This document shows positions 32,724 to 43,668 of a DNA stretch of 64,000 bases, piece by piece. Within the stretch, counting starts at the first letter, position 1. Each line of letters starts with the position of its first letter. This stretch comes from Aquatica leii (taxonomy: Eukaryota > Arthropoda > Insecta > Coleoptera > Lampyridae): contig CM069435.1 in NCBI GenBank assembly GCA_035610365.1, positions 87,453,389-87,517,388 of the forward strand. Reading direction: 5' to 3'. Below the pieces are notes generated by a model. That model had not been told where the DNA came from and searched no databases. It was given only the letters and a program-made list of their open reading frames with translations. Both the position numbers and the translations under genes were made by a program.

Positions 32724-32970
32724 TTGGTGACAGGTGCGTGGTATCGAATCAAATATATATAAAAATTGTTTAACTCGCGATGTTAGTGTAAAGATGATTA
32801 AGTAATTTAATATGGCTTCCATAATAAAAACATTGATTGTGTAAATAAATAAAACTAGCGTGTTTATTTATAGCGTTTAATCTTAGCTGTTCCATTTCGT
32901 TAAACTAGTATCGGGCTTTATTAAAATTTAATGTTATTACATTTTTTTATTATTTTTCGTAGTTAAATTT

Positions 32971-34187
32971 ATGCTGGTGACGCGTTCGCAAGCAGTTAAA
33001 ATGGATTCAAAAATATTTAAAATTCTCGAATCGATGGATAAAAATATGAAAAAAAAGTGGGCGAAAATTCTCAGAAAATTGAAGAAAAACTATCCAAACA
33101 TTCTTAGAAAATGGAACAAAAGTTTTACAAAAAATCTCAGAAATTGGAGAAAAATTCTAGAAATTTAAAAGAAGAAATACCAACGAGCATTGAAAATCAA
33201 ATAAAAAATATTGAAGAGCAAATACAAGTTAGTAAAAAAAACTAAATTAAAATGGTTCAGGAGGAAATCCAGGCAGATATGTTAAATTTAAAAGAAGAAA
33301 TTTGCGAATCTGTGAATGACAAAATAGAAGCAATAGAGGACAAATTAGAAGACAAAATGAAACTGCTTGAAGAAAAAATAAATCAAATGAATAGCCATGG
33401 TGAAGAAAGCGTCACGAGTGAAGATTTAATAATGGACCATTGGGAAGAAGCCACTCACAAGTTTAAAGTTGTACTGTCAAATTTTGATGGTAAAGTTCCA
33501 TGGTCAACCTACTACAAGCAGTTTGAAGCCGCAGCTACTGCTAATGGGTGGAGCAACAAGCAGAAAGCTACGTCTTTAATAGTGTCCTTACGTGGAGAAG
33601 CGCTTGGAATTTTACAAACTGTTCCTGACCACCTACAAGAAAATTACGAACTTTTAATTTCACGTTTAGAAATGAGATATGGAGATGCTCATCTTCGACA
33701 AGTGTATCAAGCTCAAATTAAAAGTCGGGTTCAGGAAGCTGCCGAAAGTCTTCAAGAGTTTGAAGCTGACATAGCCAGATTAACACGGCTTGCGTATCCT
33801 ACAGCACCAGATACCTTCTTGGAACAGTTGACTATTCAAACCTTTGTAGACGGCTTCCGAGACAGCGAAACGCAGCAGACTCTCCGGTTAACTCGACCAA
33901 AGACATTGGATGACGCTTTGATGCATGCTTTGGAGTTTGAAGCAGCAAAACAAGCATCGCAACGAGACGGTCATAGACTCTGCTGTGGTGCAGAAGTACC
34001 CGCGCAGACACTGGAAAGCATCGAAGAGATAGCGCGGCGAATACTTCGAGAAAGAAGTGTGACGACTTTTAACTGCGGTGAAATAGGCCATGTACGACGA
34101 CATCGTACTAAACCCAAGAAGAAGACAAGAAGAACGTTCGAAAATTTGGAACGAGTTGACCAAAGGAGACAAAAGAGTCTCATCTAG
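32971..34187 (+). pseudogene. Gag of the macro-domain Gypsy element, frameshifted
   Basis: ATG 32971 opens a Lys-rich coiled-coil start that is interrupted at 33168. From 33252 the frame is open for 311 codons: a coiled coil (EAIEDKLEDKMKLLEEKINQ), the capsid region (WSTYYKQFEAAATANGW, SRLEMRYGDAHLRQVYQAQI, VDGFRDSETQQTLRL) and a damaged zinc knuckle (FNCGEIGHVRRHRT, first and last Cys lost). The capsid region is the retrotransposon-gag type of the mdg1/412-like branch. Confidence 0.8.
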
Positions 34188-34950
34188 TCAGGTTCCGGAG
34201 ATTACAATTCAAATGGCATCGCAATTACATAGCATTTATCTCGATGGCAAGATCAATGGAAAAAGTGTTCAGTTACTGGTTGACACGAGAGCGACAGTGA
34301 CCATCATTCGTCCTGACATGTTATTGGAAAATGAGAAGACATCACCAGTAACAGCGCGACTTCGAACGGCGATGAGCGAAGAAATACCTATTCACGGACA
34401 AGTCAAAGTAACCATTGCTTTGGGAAATGGAGTACTCGATCATCAAGTACTGGTAGCCGAGATCCCGGAAGAAGTTATCCTGGGAATGGACGTGATAAAA
34501 AAGTATGGGTTCCATTTGGATATGAAGAACGATGTCACAAAGATCGACAATGCAGAAATTTTTTTTCATTCGTCAGAGAAGGCAGCCGTGCGAGTTTTAT
34601 TGAGTGAACACGTGACTCTGCCTACAAGGACTGAAAGTGTGGTGATGGCACGCCTGAATGGAAATCTCTGGGAAGGCTACATACGTGCGATTGAACCAAT
34701 GGTGGGCGGCTTAGTTGAAAAGGGACTACTCGTTGGCAGAACTTTAGTACGAGTAAAAAACACGATGCCAGTAAGGATCTTAAACATCAACTCAGATCCT
34801 GTAACGTTGAAAAAAAAGACCGTGGTAGTCCAATACACGCCTGTATCTCAAATTGTGAGATGCGTGAAGTCTAACAAAGATAAGTCCACAACATCTATTG
34901 GACATTCTTACTACCAAATGCCAAAACCTCAGCCAAGACCAGCTGGCTAA
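34090..34950 (+). pseudogene. Aspartic protease region of the macro-domain Gypsy element
   Basis: Overlaps the gag end in another frame, as pol often does. The retropepsin core is SVQLLVDTRATVTIIRPD, where DTG/A has become DTR, so the active site is changed. The flap-side GMDVIKKYGFHLDM follows. The remainder is the linker to RT. Confidence 0.75.
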
Positions 34951-34981
34951 AGTTAAAGCGTAGATCCAAAAGTATCAAGAT

Positions 34982-36003
34982 GTGTTCGCGCTGGAGAGTG
35001 GTTCCAAAGGAAGAACTAACGTGGTGAAACATAAGATTAATACCGCAGACGCTAGACCGATACGACAACATCCACGCAGACTTCCTTTGGCGAAAATAAA
35101 GGGAGAAGGCGTGATTGAACTTTCAAGTAGCCCATGGCCATCCCCAGTAGTACTCTTAAAGAAGAAGGATAGATCAACGAGGTTTTGCGTAGACTACAGA
35201 CAGGATCGTGAAAAAACAGTTTTTACGATTACAATTGGTTTGTGGCAGTTCACTGTGATGCCCTTTGGCCTGTGTAACGCTCCCGCAACGTTCGAGAGTT
35301 TGATGGTGACCATCTTGCGCGGGTTGTCTTAGAAGACGTGCTTGGTTTACCTGGACGACGTGATCGTGATTGGAAGGTCGTTTGAAGAACATTTGAACAA
35401 CTTGGAAGAAGTGTTCCAGCGACTACGTGGGGTTAATCTCAAACTGAGCCAAAAAAAGTGCGACGTATTTAAGAAGGAAGATCTTGGCCACGTCGTATCT
35501 AGAGATGGAGTAAAGGCTGACCCAGACAAAATCCGAGCAGTCCAAGCATGGTCAAGACCAATTGACAAACATCAGGTCCGAAGTTTCTTTGGGTTGTGCA
35601 CCTATTATAGACGATTTGTACCCGGATTAGCCAATATTGCCAAACCTTTGACGAAATTGACGGAAGAAAGAGCAGAATATAGATGGAATGAAGACTGCGA
35701 AAATTCTTTCCAGCAACTAAAACTGTCACTTCACCGATTTTGTGTTATCCAAGAGGAAATGAAAAATTTGTTTTGGATACGGACCCAAGCAATCTGGCCA
35801 TGGGCGCGGTCCTTTCGCAGGTTCAAGATGGACAAGAAAAAGTGATCTCATACTTTAGCAAGGTTTTGTGCAGACCAGAAAGGAATTATTGCATGACTAA
35901 GAAGGAGCTGTTAGCAGTCGTCAAGTCCATAGAACATTTCTACAAATATTTGTATAGACGAAAATTTTTGCTGAGCCACTTTATTATTACTATGCCGCTT
36001 TAA
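34982..36003 (+). pseudogene. Reverse transcriptase and RNase H start, deleted and frameshifted
   Basis: The RT fingers (SSPWPSPVVLLKKKDRSTRF, CVDYRQ) are joined abruptly to DREKTVFTI and then FTVMPFGLCNAPATFE. The palm stretch with the first catalytic Asp is therefore missing. A TAG follows at 35330. YLDDVIVIG (catalytic DD) and the thumb (KPLTKLTEERAEYRWNEDCE) are in the next frame. RNase H starts at about 35740 (LDTDPSNLAMGAVLSQ, MTKKELLAVVKSIEHFYKYL). Confidence 0.82.
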
Positions 36004-36011
36004 AATGGCTA

Positions 36012-37532
36012 TTGCTGTTCCGTAACCCAGAAGGGCAAGTGGCAAGATGGATCGAGAGACTGCAAGAATATGACTATGACACAGAACACCGTGCGAGAAG
36101 CAGTCATCGAAACGCTGATGCCTTGTCCAGAAGACCATGCCCAGCCGACTGCAGCCATTGTTCGCAACTTGAAGAAAAAATCGAATGCCTCCAGAGAATT
36201 GCTATGGTTGATGATGAGTGGGAACCTGAGCAGCTGCGTCGCGAACAACCTGGGAAAAAGTGAGTGCTTTGGGCAGATACATCAAAGCGTACTGGGCGCA
36301 GTGGGACTCTTTGATAGTAGAAGCCGCTCTTCTGAAACGATCCCTAGAAAGTTTTGAGGGCATGGGAAACAGACTACAGTTGGTCGTGCCAAAGAGCCGG
36401 GAGTCAGAAGTGTTAAAGCATCTCCACGATGGTACATCAAGAAGACACTTTGGCAATGAGAAGACATTGTGGAAAGTTCGAGAACAATTCTACTGGATGT
36501 ACTGCAAAGAGGACGTCATGTAATGGTGCCGTAACTGCACGATCTGCGCATTAGAAAATGGTTCAGCGAGAAAACGCAAAGCACCCATAAAGCAACACAA
36601 CGTAGGAAGCCCTTTGAAAATAGTAGCGATTGACATTGCAGGACCCTTCTTAGAATCGGATTCGGGCAATGGATTATTTCACGAAATGGACGAAGGCTTA
36701 CGCCATACCCAATCAAAAAGCAGCTACAGTTGCAGACGTATTACTAAAAGAGTTTTTCTGCTGGTTTGCAGTTCCGTTGGAATTACATTTCGATCAAAAC
36801 CGCAACTTTGAGTCTGGAATGTTTCAAGAAGTTTGCCGACTGTTAGGAATTAAGAAAACTAGGATGACTCCTCTCCATCCTCAATCTGATGGCATGGTTG
36901 AGCGGATGAATCGAACAATGGGAAAATACTTAGCTAAAGTAGTTTCCGAACACCAAAGAGACTGGGATCAGTATTTGCACTTTTTCCTAATGGCATACCG
37001 ATTATTCGTTTACGAAAGCACAGGCTAAACATCATCCTGTGTGATGCTCGGTCGCAAAATACGACTTGCATGCGACCTCCAGTTTGGACGAAGACCGAAA
37101 AAAGAAGTTGCTAGAGAAGATTACGCCAGCAAGCTGACTAAGAGGCTAGACGAAGTACATGAGGAGGTCCGTAAAAACACAGAAATTGACAGCGACAGAA
37201 TGAAGACTAGATATGACGTCAAGGCACAAAATGGTAGGTTTCAGCCTGTGGACATGGTGTGGTTGTATAATCCCCAAAGAAGGCGTGGTTTGTCGCCGAA
37301 GCTGTAAAGACAATGGGAGAACCCCTATGAAGTCGTGCAGCGTATTAATGACGTCATATATCGCATCCAAAAACCACCCAGAGGCAAGCCTAAAGTGGTC
37401 CACGTCGATCGTCTAGCCCATTTTTCTGGCGATAACCACAATACACAAGTTCAGGTCCAAACCAGAGTAATAAACAGCAGAACCAAAAATCAAATCAAAG
37501 GAATGGAGTTCGATAAGTTTATGATCTTATAA
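36012..37532 (+). pseudogene. RNase H end and integrase of the macro-domain Gypsy element
   Basis: RNase H ends with RSSHRNADALSRRP. The integrase zinc domain (HDGTSRRHFGNEKT, then CRNCTIC across a TAA at 36521-36523) and core follow (DIAGPFLESDSGN; HFDQNRNFES with DxG changed to DQN; HPQSDGMVERMNRTM with the catalytic Glu). The C-terminal GPY/F-like part is VDMVWLYNPQRRRGL to GKPKVVHVDRLAHF. It stops with TAA at 37530-37532. Several stops and frame changes. Confidence 0.8.
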
Positions 37533-37997
37533 GGAGGTTCTGGAAAAGCTAGGTTCGGAGTTATCACCGAGCAACAACAAGACCTGTTCCAAACACAAAA
37601 AGATTACGCTATCGCACATTGCGTAAGCGAAGATCTTGACATGTCCAGAGGGGTTGCAGTCGTATTTAAAAAGAAGTTTGGGCAGCTAGATGAACTACGA
37701 AGACAGCAACTGGCAGTCAGAAAAGTTTTAAAACTACGTGGTGACAGACGCTTCGTTTTCTATCTGGTCACCAAGAAGTACTCAAGTATCAACCCGTTAT
37801 CCGAAGATTTGTGGTTGACATTATGGTATCTCAAGAAAAAAATGGAGCTCCACCATGTTAAGAAATTGGCAGTACCCAAGCTTGGTTGTGGCTTTCGAAA
37901 CATGTTGGAGGTCGTTTTCTGAAAAACAGGCGTACAAGTGTTGGTCTGTAGTTACCAACCAAGAAGAATATCCGGCGAGGAAAACTTCATTTAGTGT
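37533..37997 (+). pseudogene. Macro domain (TARG1/OARD1-like ADP-ribosyl hydrolase) of the Gypsy element
   Basis: In the same frame as the integrase end and separated from it only by TAA 37530-37532. Reads EQQQDLFQTQKDYAIAHCVS, then EDLDMSRGVAVVFKKKFGQL, then RRFVFYLVTKKYSSINPLSE, then KKLAVPKLGCGF, and after a TGA (37920-37922) GVQVLVCSYQ. This is the full strand-helix order of a TARG1-type macro domain: AHCxSxDxxM, GVAVxFKKxF, the YLVTK strand whose neighbourhood holds the catalytic Lys in TARG1, and the PxLGCG turn. About 12 residues after GCG, including the position of the TARG1 catalytic Asp, are missing here compared with the copy at 30.7 kb. Proposed family role: removal of ADP-ribose from proteins. 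This copy is inactive. Confidence 0.8.
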
Positions 37998-38023
37998 TAC
38001 TTTTATAGTCAAGAAAGTTGCCG

Positions 38024-38121
38024 AAATGGAGAGAGCGGCCGCTATCGCCACGATCCTTTCTACCGGTGTCGCATCCATTTTCCTGTTCTGGGACAGAACA
38101 GTCCTAAGAAGGGAACAGTGA
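38024..38121 (+). CDS. Short hydrophobic ORF overlapping the 3' LTR start
   Basis: ATG at about 38026 gives 31 codons with one predicted membrane helix (AAAIATILSTGVASIFLFW) followed by a basic tail (RTVLRREQ), stopping in the first bases of the LTR. It may be the tail of a longer frame open from 37855, so this could be an unrelated reading. Membrane anchoring is an inference from hydrophobicity only. Confidence 0.3.
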
Positions 38122-38545
38122 AACGTTCGAGAAATCATTCTCAAGTTTGAGAACTTACACGAGGTTTTTGTACATTTCGAGAACGTTGAGTGAAAGATAT
38201 AGACAAATCTCGAACGTTTGGCCAAAATGTATAAATGCGACACAAACAAATCATAGGTCAGTTATTCCAGCAATTCGAAGACGGCAGTGTTAAGAAGATT
38301 ATTCAAGTTTAAATAAATAAGTGATTAACGCGTGTGTTCAAGATAAATATACGGAGTATAACCTTGTACGTGACTTTAAAGTAAACAATAAGTGTTAAAG
38401 TTATCTGCGGACTTTATCTTCGTGTGATAGTTCTATATATAAATTAGTGTAAGTGTTTATATTAAATATCGTTAGATTTAATTAGTTCGGTTAGTTGTAA
38501 ACGTGTACATATTTTAGTATAAATAAATAAAAAAATTACTATTAA
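38119..38545 (+). repeat. 3' LTR of the macro-domain Gypsy element
   Basis: Starts tgaaacgttcgagaaatc after gggaacag. Homologous to the 5' LTR through aataaataagt, then contains an extra block up to tagtataaataaata. The exact end is uncertain. Confidence 0.65.
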
Positions 38546-41500
38546 CTCAATAATCAAATCAATTTAAAAACAATACAAAACATTATAGTATTGTAAAATA
38601 ACTTTTACTTGACTTTGGTTATTTTGGATTAGATTCTAGAGTAGAATAGAACAACACGAGTTCTGTACTAATTTTCTGAATGTAAATTTCAAAAAAACGT
38701 TTAATACAAGTGATCCTTTCACGTCGTCACCAATATCATATTGCATTGATTAAAGTTTATGTCAGGTCAGGTCAAAATTAAAACTAAAGTTTTCAGAACT
38801 AATCAACGCAAATCTAATTTATAAAGCCTAGCATAGAATGCAATCTAAACAAAAAATAATTTTAGTTAGTACTCAAGTACAAGCTTAGTTCAAAAATGAG
38901 TGAAACTCAAGTACAAAAATCGATTTCACTTTAATACTCGGATTAGAGTTTGTAACCATCGTTTAGAATCGATTGGTTGATTGAGTAATGTTTGGTAACG
39001 GACACAGTATTTGGATTGACGTTTTTTTTTCATTTAATGTATTTTGAAGTTGTTTTAATGTACTTTTAGATTGAGTTTAATAAGTTATTTTACGATTTTA
39101 AATTCAAAGTTACAATGTAATTGTTGATAAAGTTTTGTATTTTGTTACGCCGTGAAAATTCCAGTTGTGAGTTATGTTTTCCTTCTGAGATATAATCGTA
39201 ATTAACTCTATTTTCGCCGTTTGTTTATTTTAAGTTGGTTTAGGAGTTCTTTGTTCGAGTACATTCGTACTTGAATTTCTTTATGTCAAACGTTTAGATT
39301 ACGTGGAAAAATTAAGTCGTTATCTTAATTTATTAGGCAGTTTAAATTCTTGTAATATAATATTTTGTCAAATTGACAGTTTCACGTATAAGCGAAACGC
39401 TGTGTCCTAATTATATAAATATGACGTAATATGATTGTTTGTCTCTTTATTGCACTTTTTCGCGAGAGTATTTTGGTGTTTGAAGTTTCGAACGCAGCCT
39501 TTGTGGAAAGGGCAGTCGACGAAAGTTGATATATAGAGGTGTCTTTGGTAAATGTGAGAGTGGGAAGTTAGTTGGTTGACGGTCATAAAAATGTAGATCA
39601 CGCAGGTGATAATTCACCTTTTCTAATAATTACCGTGGAAGTAAAAGAAGATGGTGCAGTGAATTTAAGTGGAAAACTTTCCTTTTTCGTAATTACGGTT
39701 AATTAAGATCACTGTTTTGCCTAAATTAATATCGCATGTTTCGTTACGTGAATTTGTGCGTGAGTTTGTTTCGCAATCTCATCCTTCGCCTTGGGGGCGG
39801 ATTAATAAATCTTCCACTGGTAACCTATTGTTTGGGAAGCAGCCAAAGTCCATCGAGGTGTTAGCTTTCAAAACCACTGGACCAAAAGTTCGACCGGTAT
39901 CACCAACTAAGAATTAAGGTATTTATCGATTTTGTTGTTTGATCGTGCAGTGTCCCGCGATTAAAAATGCAGTAAAAGCTTTCAATTTTGAGTCAATTGA
40001 AATTACGACTAACGTTGAATTTAATTATTTCAACGAACACGTATAGTGTTTGCGCGAAATTAAAATCAATTAATTTTGTTTTGGTGCGTTTGAGAAATAA
40101 TTCGTATTTCGAATATATGATAATGTAACGACTTATAAACTATATTTTGTTTAGTTCGAATTAAAGTTCGGACATATATATGTTATAAACTAGATTGTTT
40201 GTTTTTTGAGTGTTATTATATTTGATTGATATAAATATGCGGTCAAGATCTTGAGATTTAATTATATTTGACGTCGAATTAACGCTATTGTCGTAGCATT
40301 TCTTTTTATAAATTTTAATGTAATGTTTTGTGTGTAAATTATTCAGTTTTGTTTGCTTAAGATTATTTCATTTCTTTTATTCAAATTTATTTGATATCAA
40401 TTAGTACTTGTTATTTTATTTTGTTTTTGTTTTAAATTTCCAATCAATAAATGTTATATTGTTAAATGTAAAGAGCTTTTATTCATTTAGCCGCCGCATA
40501 CGTAAATTTTTGTTTTAGTGTTTTTCAGAATTGTTACAACCCAAGGTAAGTTCTGGGGTTGTTACCAACCGGATGAGCTTTCAGGTAATCAGGGGTTTGA
40601 AAGCTTCCCCTTATAGAAATCCTTGATTGGCGCCCTTACCGATTATTTGACTATTTTACCGTTCTAGTTCCATTTTTACGACGATCGCGTTTCCAATTTT
40701 TCACGGAATTTTAAATAAAACCCACCCTTCTCCATTGAGCTAGTGGCACAACCCCCCGTTTATGTTACTACATTGCAGGCAGTGTCTTTGTGTTAATTTT
40801 GGAATGTAACAAGTTTGAATCTACAAGGTTACCTCAAAGATGTGTATAGAATTAGAATATACAACATAAGTCAAAAAATACTTAAGTTTGATCTAGCACT
40901 TATACTTGTGAACGTAATTTTAAGGTTAAGATCGAAGAAAAATTGAATTGAAACTCGGGTTGAACTTAAATCTAGAACTTGAGTTCAAACATAATGCAGA
41001 AGTATGCAATCTATATTCAATAAACCGTAGATTATAATTTGGTATTCCAATATAATAGATTATTTGCTAGAACCTAAAACCAGTAGCGGCTTCTCTATTA
41101 GGTCATTTGGTCAATGACCCTCCAAAAATGAATAAAAAAGGTATTTTATTTGCTTTAAAATTACAGGAAATTTGCGTTTAAATCAAATTATCAGCGTTTA
41201 AATTTCGTGCGATTAAATAATTGCCAATTTAAACGCAACAGATACGAAAGCTTACGAATTTACCAGAGGCTGACACGTACTTGTGTCCGCATTTACATTA
41301 TATTACGATGATAGTTATTGCAATCAAGAGTGAAGCACACATAATACAATTTTATGCGAGTTAAAAAAGAAGATAAGTAAATGTTTAAATGCTTCCGCAA
41401 GGTCTTCAGCCAGGCCGCCTATTCCAAAGATAATACTTAATGCAATTATCTTTGAGTGCAATGCTTATATTGCTTACGTGACTTACGTCATCTATCGTTA

Positions 41501-42037
41501 TCTTCGTACGGATTTATAGCATTTAAAATAAAAAGTAAAAAGCACTAAAAGACCATAATGAAAATGTTTGTAAAAACTAAAAAAAGATACATATATTAAA
41601 TATTAAAAGCTTTGCCGTTGTTTACAACCCCCAAGCGAGCGAAAGCGACCACGCTCGCCGATACGAACTGTAAGAAAAAATCGTTGATTCGGAAAAAAAC
41701 AAACGTTAGCTGCTGCCTCTACAAAAAACAACAGGCGGCCGTTGCCGTGGCATTAAAACAGTAACCATAGCTGCCGTCAAAAACAAAAAAAAACCTAACA
41801 AAGTTGTTACGGTAAAAACTTAAACCTGCAGTAAGTAGACTGCGATCATTTACCAATAATTTATTCACCTTAAAGAAAGTATCGGCAGCTCAGACCTTCG
41901 GAGAGTAGGTCGTATCTGTGTAATTAAAAGGAGCGTCAAAACAAAAAATATATATACTACAAATTCCCGTTTTTACCTGACAACGCTTAAGGTAGATAAA
42001 TCGACTAATACGTCTAACAACGAGTATATTATTTCAA
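38546..42037. other. Mostly non-coding repeat debris
   Basis: No recognisable gene. A 66-codon frame at 39717-39917 (starting in PKLISHVSLREFVREFVSQS) has no family I know. 40480-40790 holds an LTR-leader-like segment annotated separately. A GC-richer, poorly structured stretch lies at 41600-41800. Confidence 0.4.
40480..40790 (+). repeat. LTR end / leader-like segment with TGGCGCCC
   Basis: AATAAA at about 40446, then tgattggcgcccttaccg (tRNA-Lys-type primer-binding-site start) at 40625-40642, and acccaccctt with gagctagtgg about 100-120 bp further. The same arrangement, diverged, lies inverted at 9240-9375 in the Polinton. Possibly the right end of an old LTR plus leader of an unassigned retroelement. 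Confidence 0.4.
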
Positions 42038-42761
42038 CAGGGTTCCCAGCGAGCTGGAAAACCGGGAAATGTCAGGGAATAAAAAATAGTCAGGGAAATC
42101 ATGGAAAAGTCAGGGAAAACATGCAATTGTTTTACGAAGTCAGGGAAATTTTTCAATTTTGCGAATTTTATGTGATCTCTCCCTCCATTATATTTATCTT
42201 TATTTTGCTTGTCACATAAACAGTTTCATTCGAGAATATCGCTAGTCGAAATCAACTTCTGTATTTATTTATATCTCAAAATAATTTGATTATGACGGGA
42301 TTGGAATGTATAACTGGTATACGTTTCATTTTTCTGCTTATAAGCATGTTTTTTATGCATCTCAAAGCAAAATATGTCCACAAATGTTGATGAATTTGTG
42401 TAACACTACGCATCGTTTGTTTGTGACACAAATACCTTAGATAACTTAATACGATTAGAGTAGAAACTTTTTTGTTATAGTTATTTTTAACCACTTTGAG
42501 AGTTCATTGTCAAAAAATCAAAAGTTTATGTATGCTTTTTTTTCTTTGACAGTTTTGCATCTAATTTAACTTATATTGTTTATTATTGTTTTGTACGTTC
42601 ATTTAATAAAATTACTAATAAAAAGTTTCCAATTACTATTTTGAAACTACCATATTACATAGCTACGATAGTGGTAAAACACCTGGAAAAATAAAAGATT
42701 TAGTCAGGGAAAACCGGGAAAAGTCAGGGAATTTGATTTTATTAACTTGCTGGGAACCCTG
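42038..42761. mobile_element. Non-autonomous TIR transposon (CAGGGTTCCCAGC ends), 724 bp
   Basis: Starts cagggttcccagcgag and ends in the exact inverse gctgggaaccctg. It is flanked by TTCAA on both sides (42033-42037 and 42762-42766). Subterminal gtcaggga motifs recur on both sides. There is no transposase. The ends resemble hAT-type termini, but the visible duplication is 5 bp rather than 8. Confidence 0.75.
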
Positions 42762-42979
42762 TTCAACGAAAACAGAATTAAAATTTAAAAAAAAAAAACA
42801 AGTAAAATAAAAAATGTATAACAACTAATGGTTGGTTACATTTAATAAATTACCGTTGGTGAATACAATAAAAAAATTGTCAATTATTACAAAATTATGG
42901 CGATTTCACAATAATGAAACAAAGCGCGCTGTTTAAAACTTGTTACATAATACAATACGGGTGATGGAATTTGCTATAA

Positions 42980-43667
42980 TCTATATATATAAAAATGTTA
43001 TGTTGGTTTGTGTACGCTTCAAAAACTCAAAAAGTTCTGCACCGATTGAGTTGAAATTTTAACATGATATAAAATCCGCATCAAGGATTGGTTTTATCTA
43101 TTTTTTGCATCAGTCACATATCTGCGACCGCGAGAAAACAGTTTTTTTAACGATCAGCTGTGTACCAGTGACCGCGCCATCTGCCATAAGCGAGGAAAAC
43201 ACTCGCTGACAACCGCAATAGTAATGACGCAGTCACATGAGAAACAATTTCGTTCCCAATTACATTGTTTATTTACAAAAAAATTTGCATCTGATTCTGA
43301 TTATTAGACAATCTGAATTAAATATTCACTTAAATCAAGAATTTTTGGTGTGATAGTGTTGTGATCGAACTGCGCCTTTCACCAAATCGTAAGTAGAGGT
43401 TATATTTTATATCAAAGATGGACAGTAAAAATATTATTAACTGACAGGCAAAATAAAAGGACTTATTATAATTCAAGTGAATTTCTAACAGAAGTGAGTG
43501 GTTATATCTTTTTTATTACATCTAACACGTGGACGTAATTATATTATTTGATATTATATTATTTATTTTGGATTAACCTCACTTTTAATGTATATAAATA
43601 TAATTACATTAAATGTCAACCATTCAATCACAATGTGCCACTGCGAAGCGTGGCAGGGTACAGCTAG
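42980..43667 (+). mobile_element. Non-autonomous Helitron, 688 bp
   Basis: Begins TCTATATATATAAAAATG and ends ggtacagCTAG, preceded by the hairpin tgccac...gtggca. It is inserted between A and T with no target duplication. The duplicate copy at 54110 has the uninterrupted site ataa|taat. All are Helitron hallmarks. No Rep/helicase is coded. Confidence 0.85.
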
Positions 43668-43668
43668 T

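Larger units (their letters stand above)
32455..38545 (+). mobile_element. Ty3/Gypsy retrotransposon carrying a macro domain, degenerate
   Basis: A 5' LTR (32455-32723) and 3' LTR (38119 to about 38545) share ttctcaagtttgagaact, gaggtttttgtacatttcga and atcatagrtcagttattcca. The 5' LTR lacks a block of roughly 170 bp that the 3' LTR has before tagtataaa. After the 5' LTR comes ttggtgacaggtgcg, a primer-binding-site-like sequence. Internal order is gag, protease, RT, RNase H, integrase, macro domain, short hydrophobic ORF. A polypurine stretch (aagaagggaa) precedes the 3' LTR. All genes have stops, indels or missing catalytic parts. No target duplication was identified. Confidence 0.88.

Noticed and set aside
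33888..34183. Minus-strand frames inside the Gypsy gag
   Set aside because: They are complements of the real gag reading frame, without any domain.
37533..37997. Macro domain as a host OARD1 gene or exon caught by chance next to the retroelement
   Set aside because: It lies inside the LTRs, has no introns, continues the pol frame, and recurs after the integrase end in a second diverged copy.
39717..39917. 66-codon frame starting in PKLISHVSLREF
   Set aside because: No family resemblance, no splice or promoter context, and its size is expected by chance in this region.
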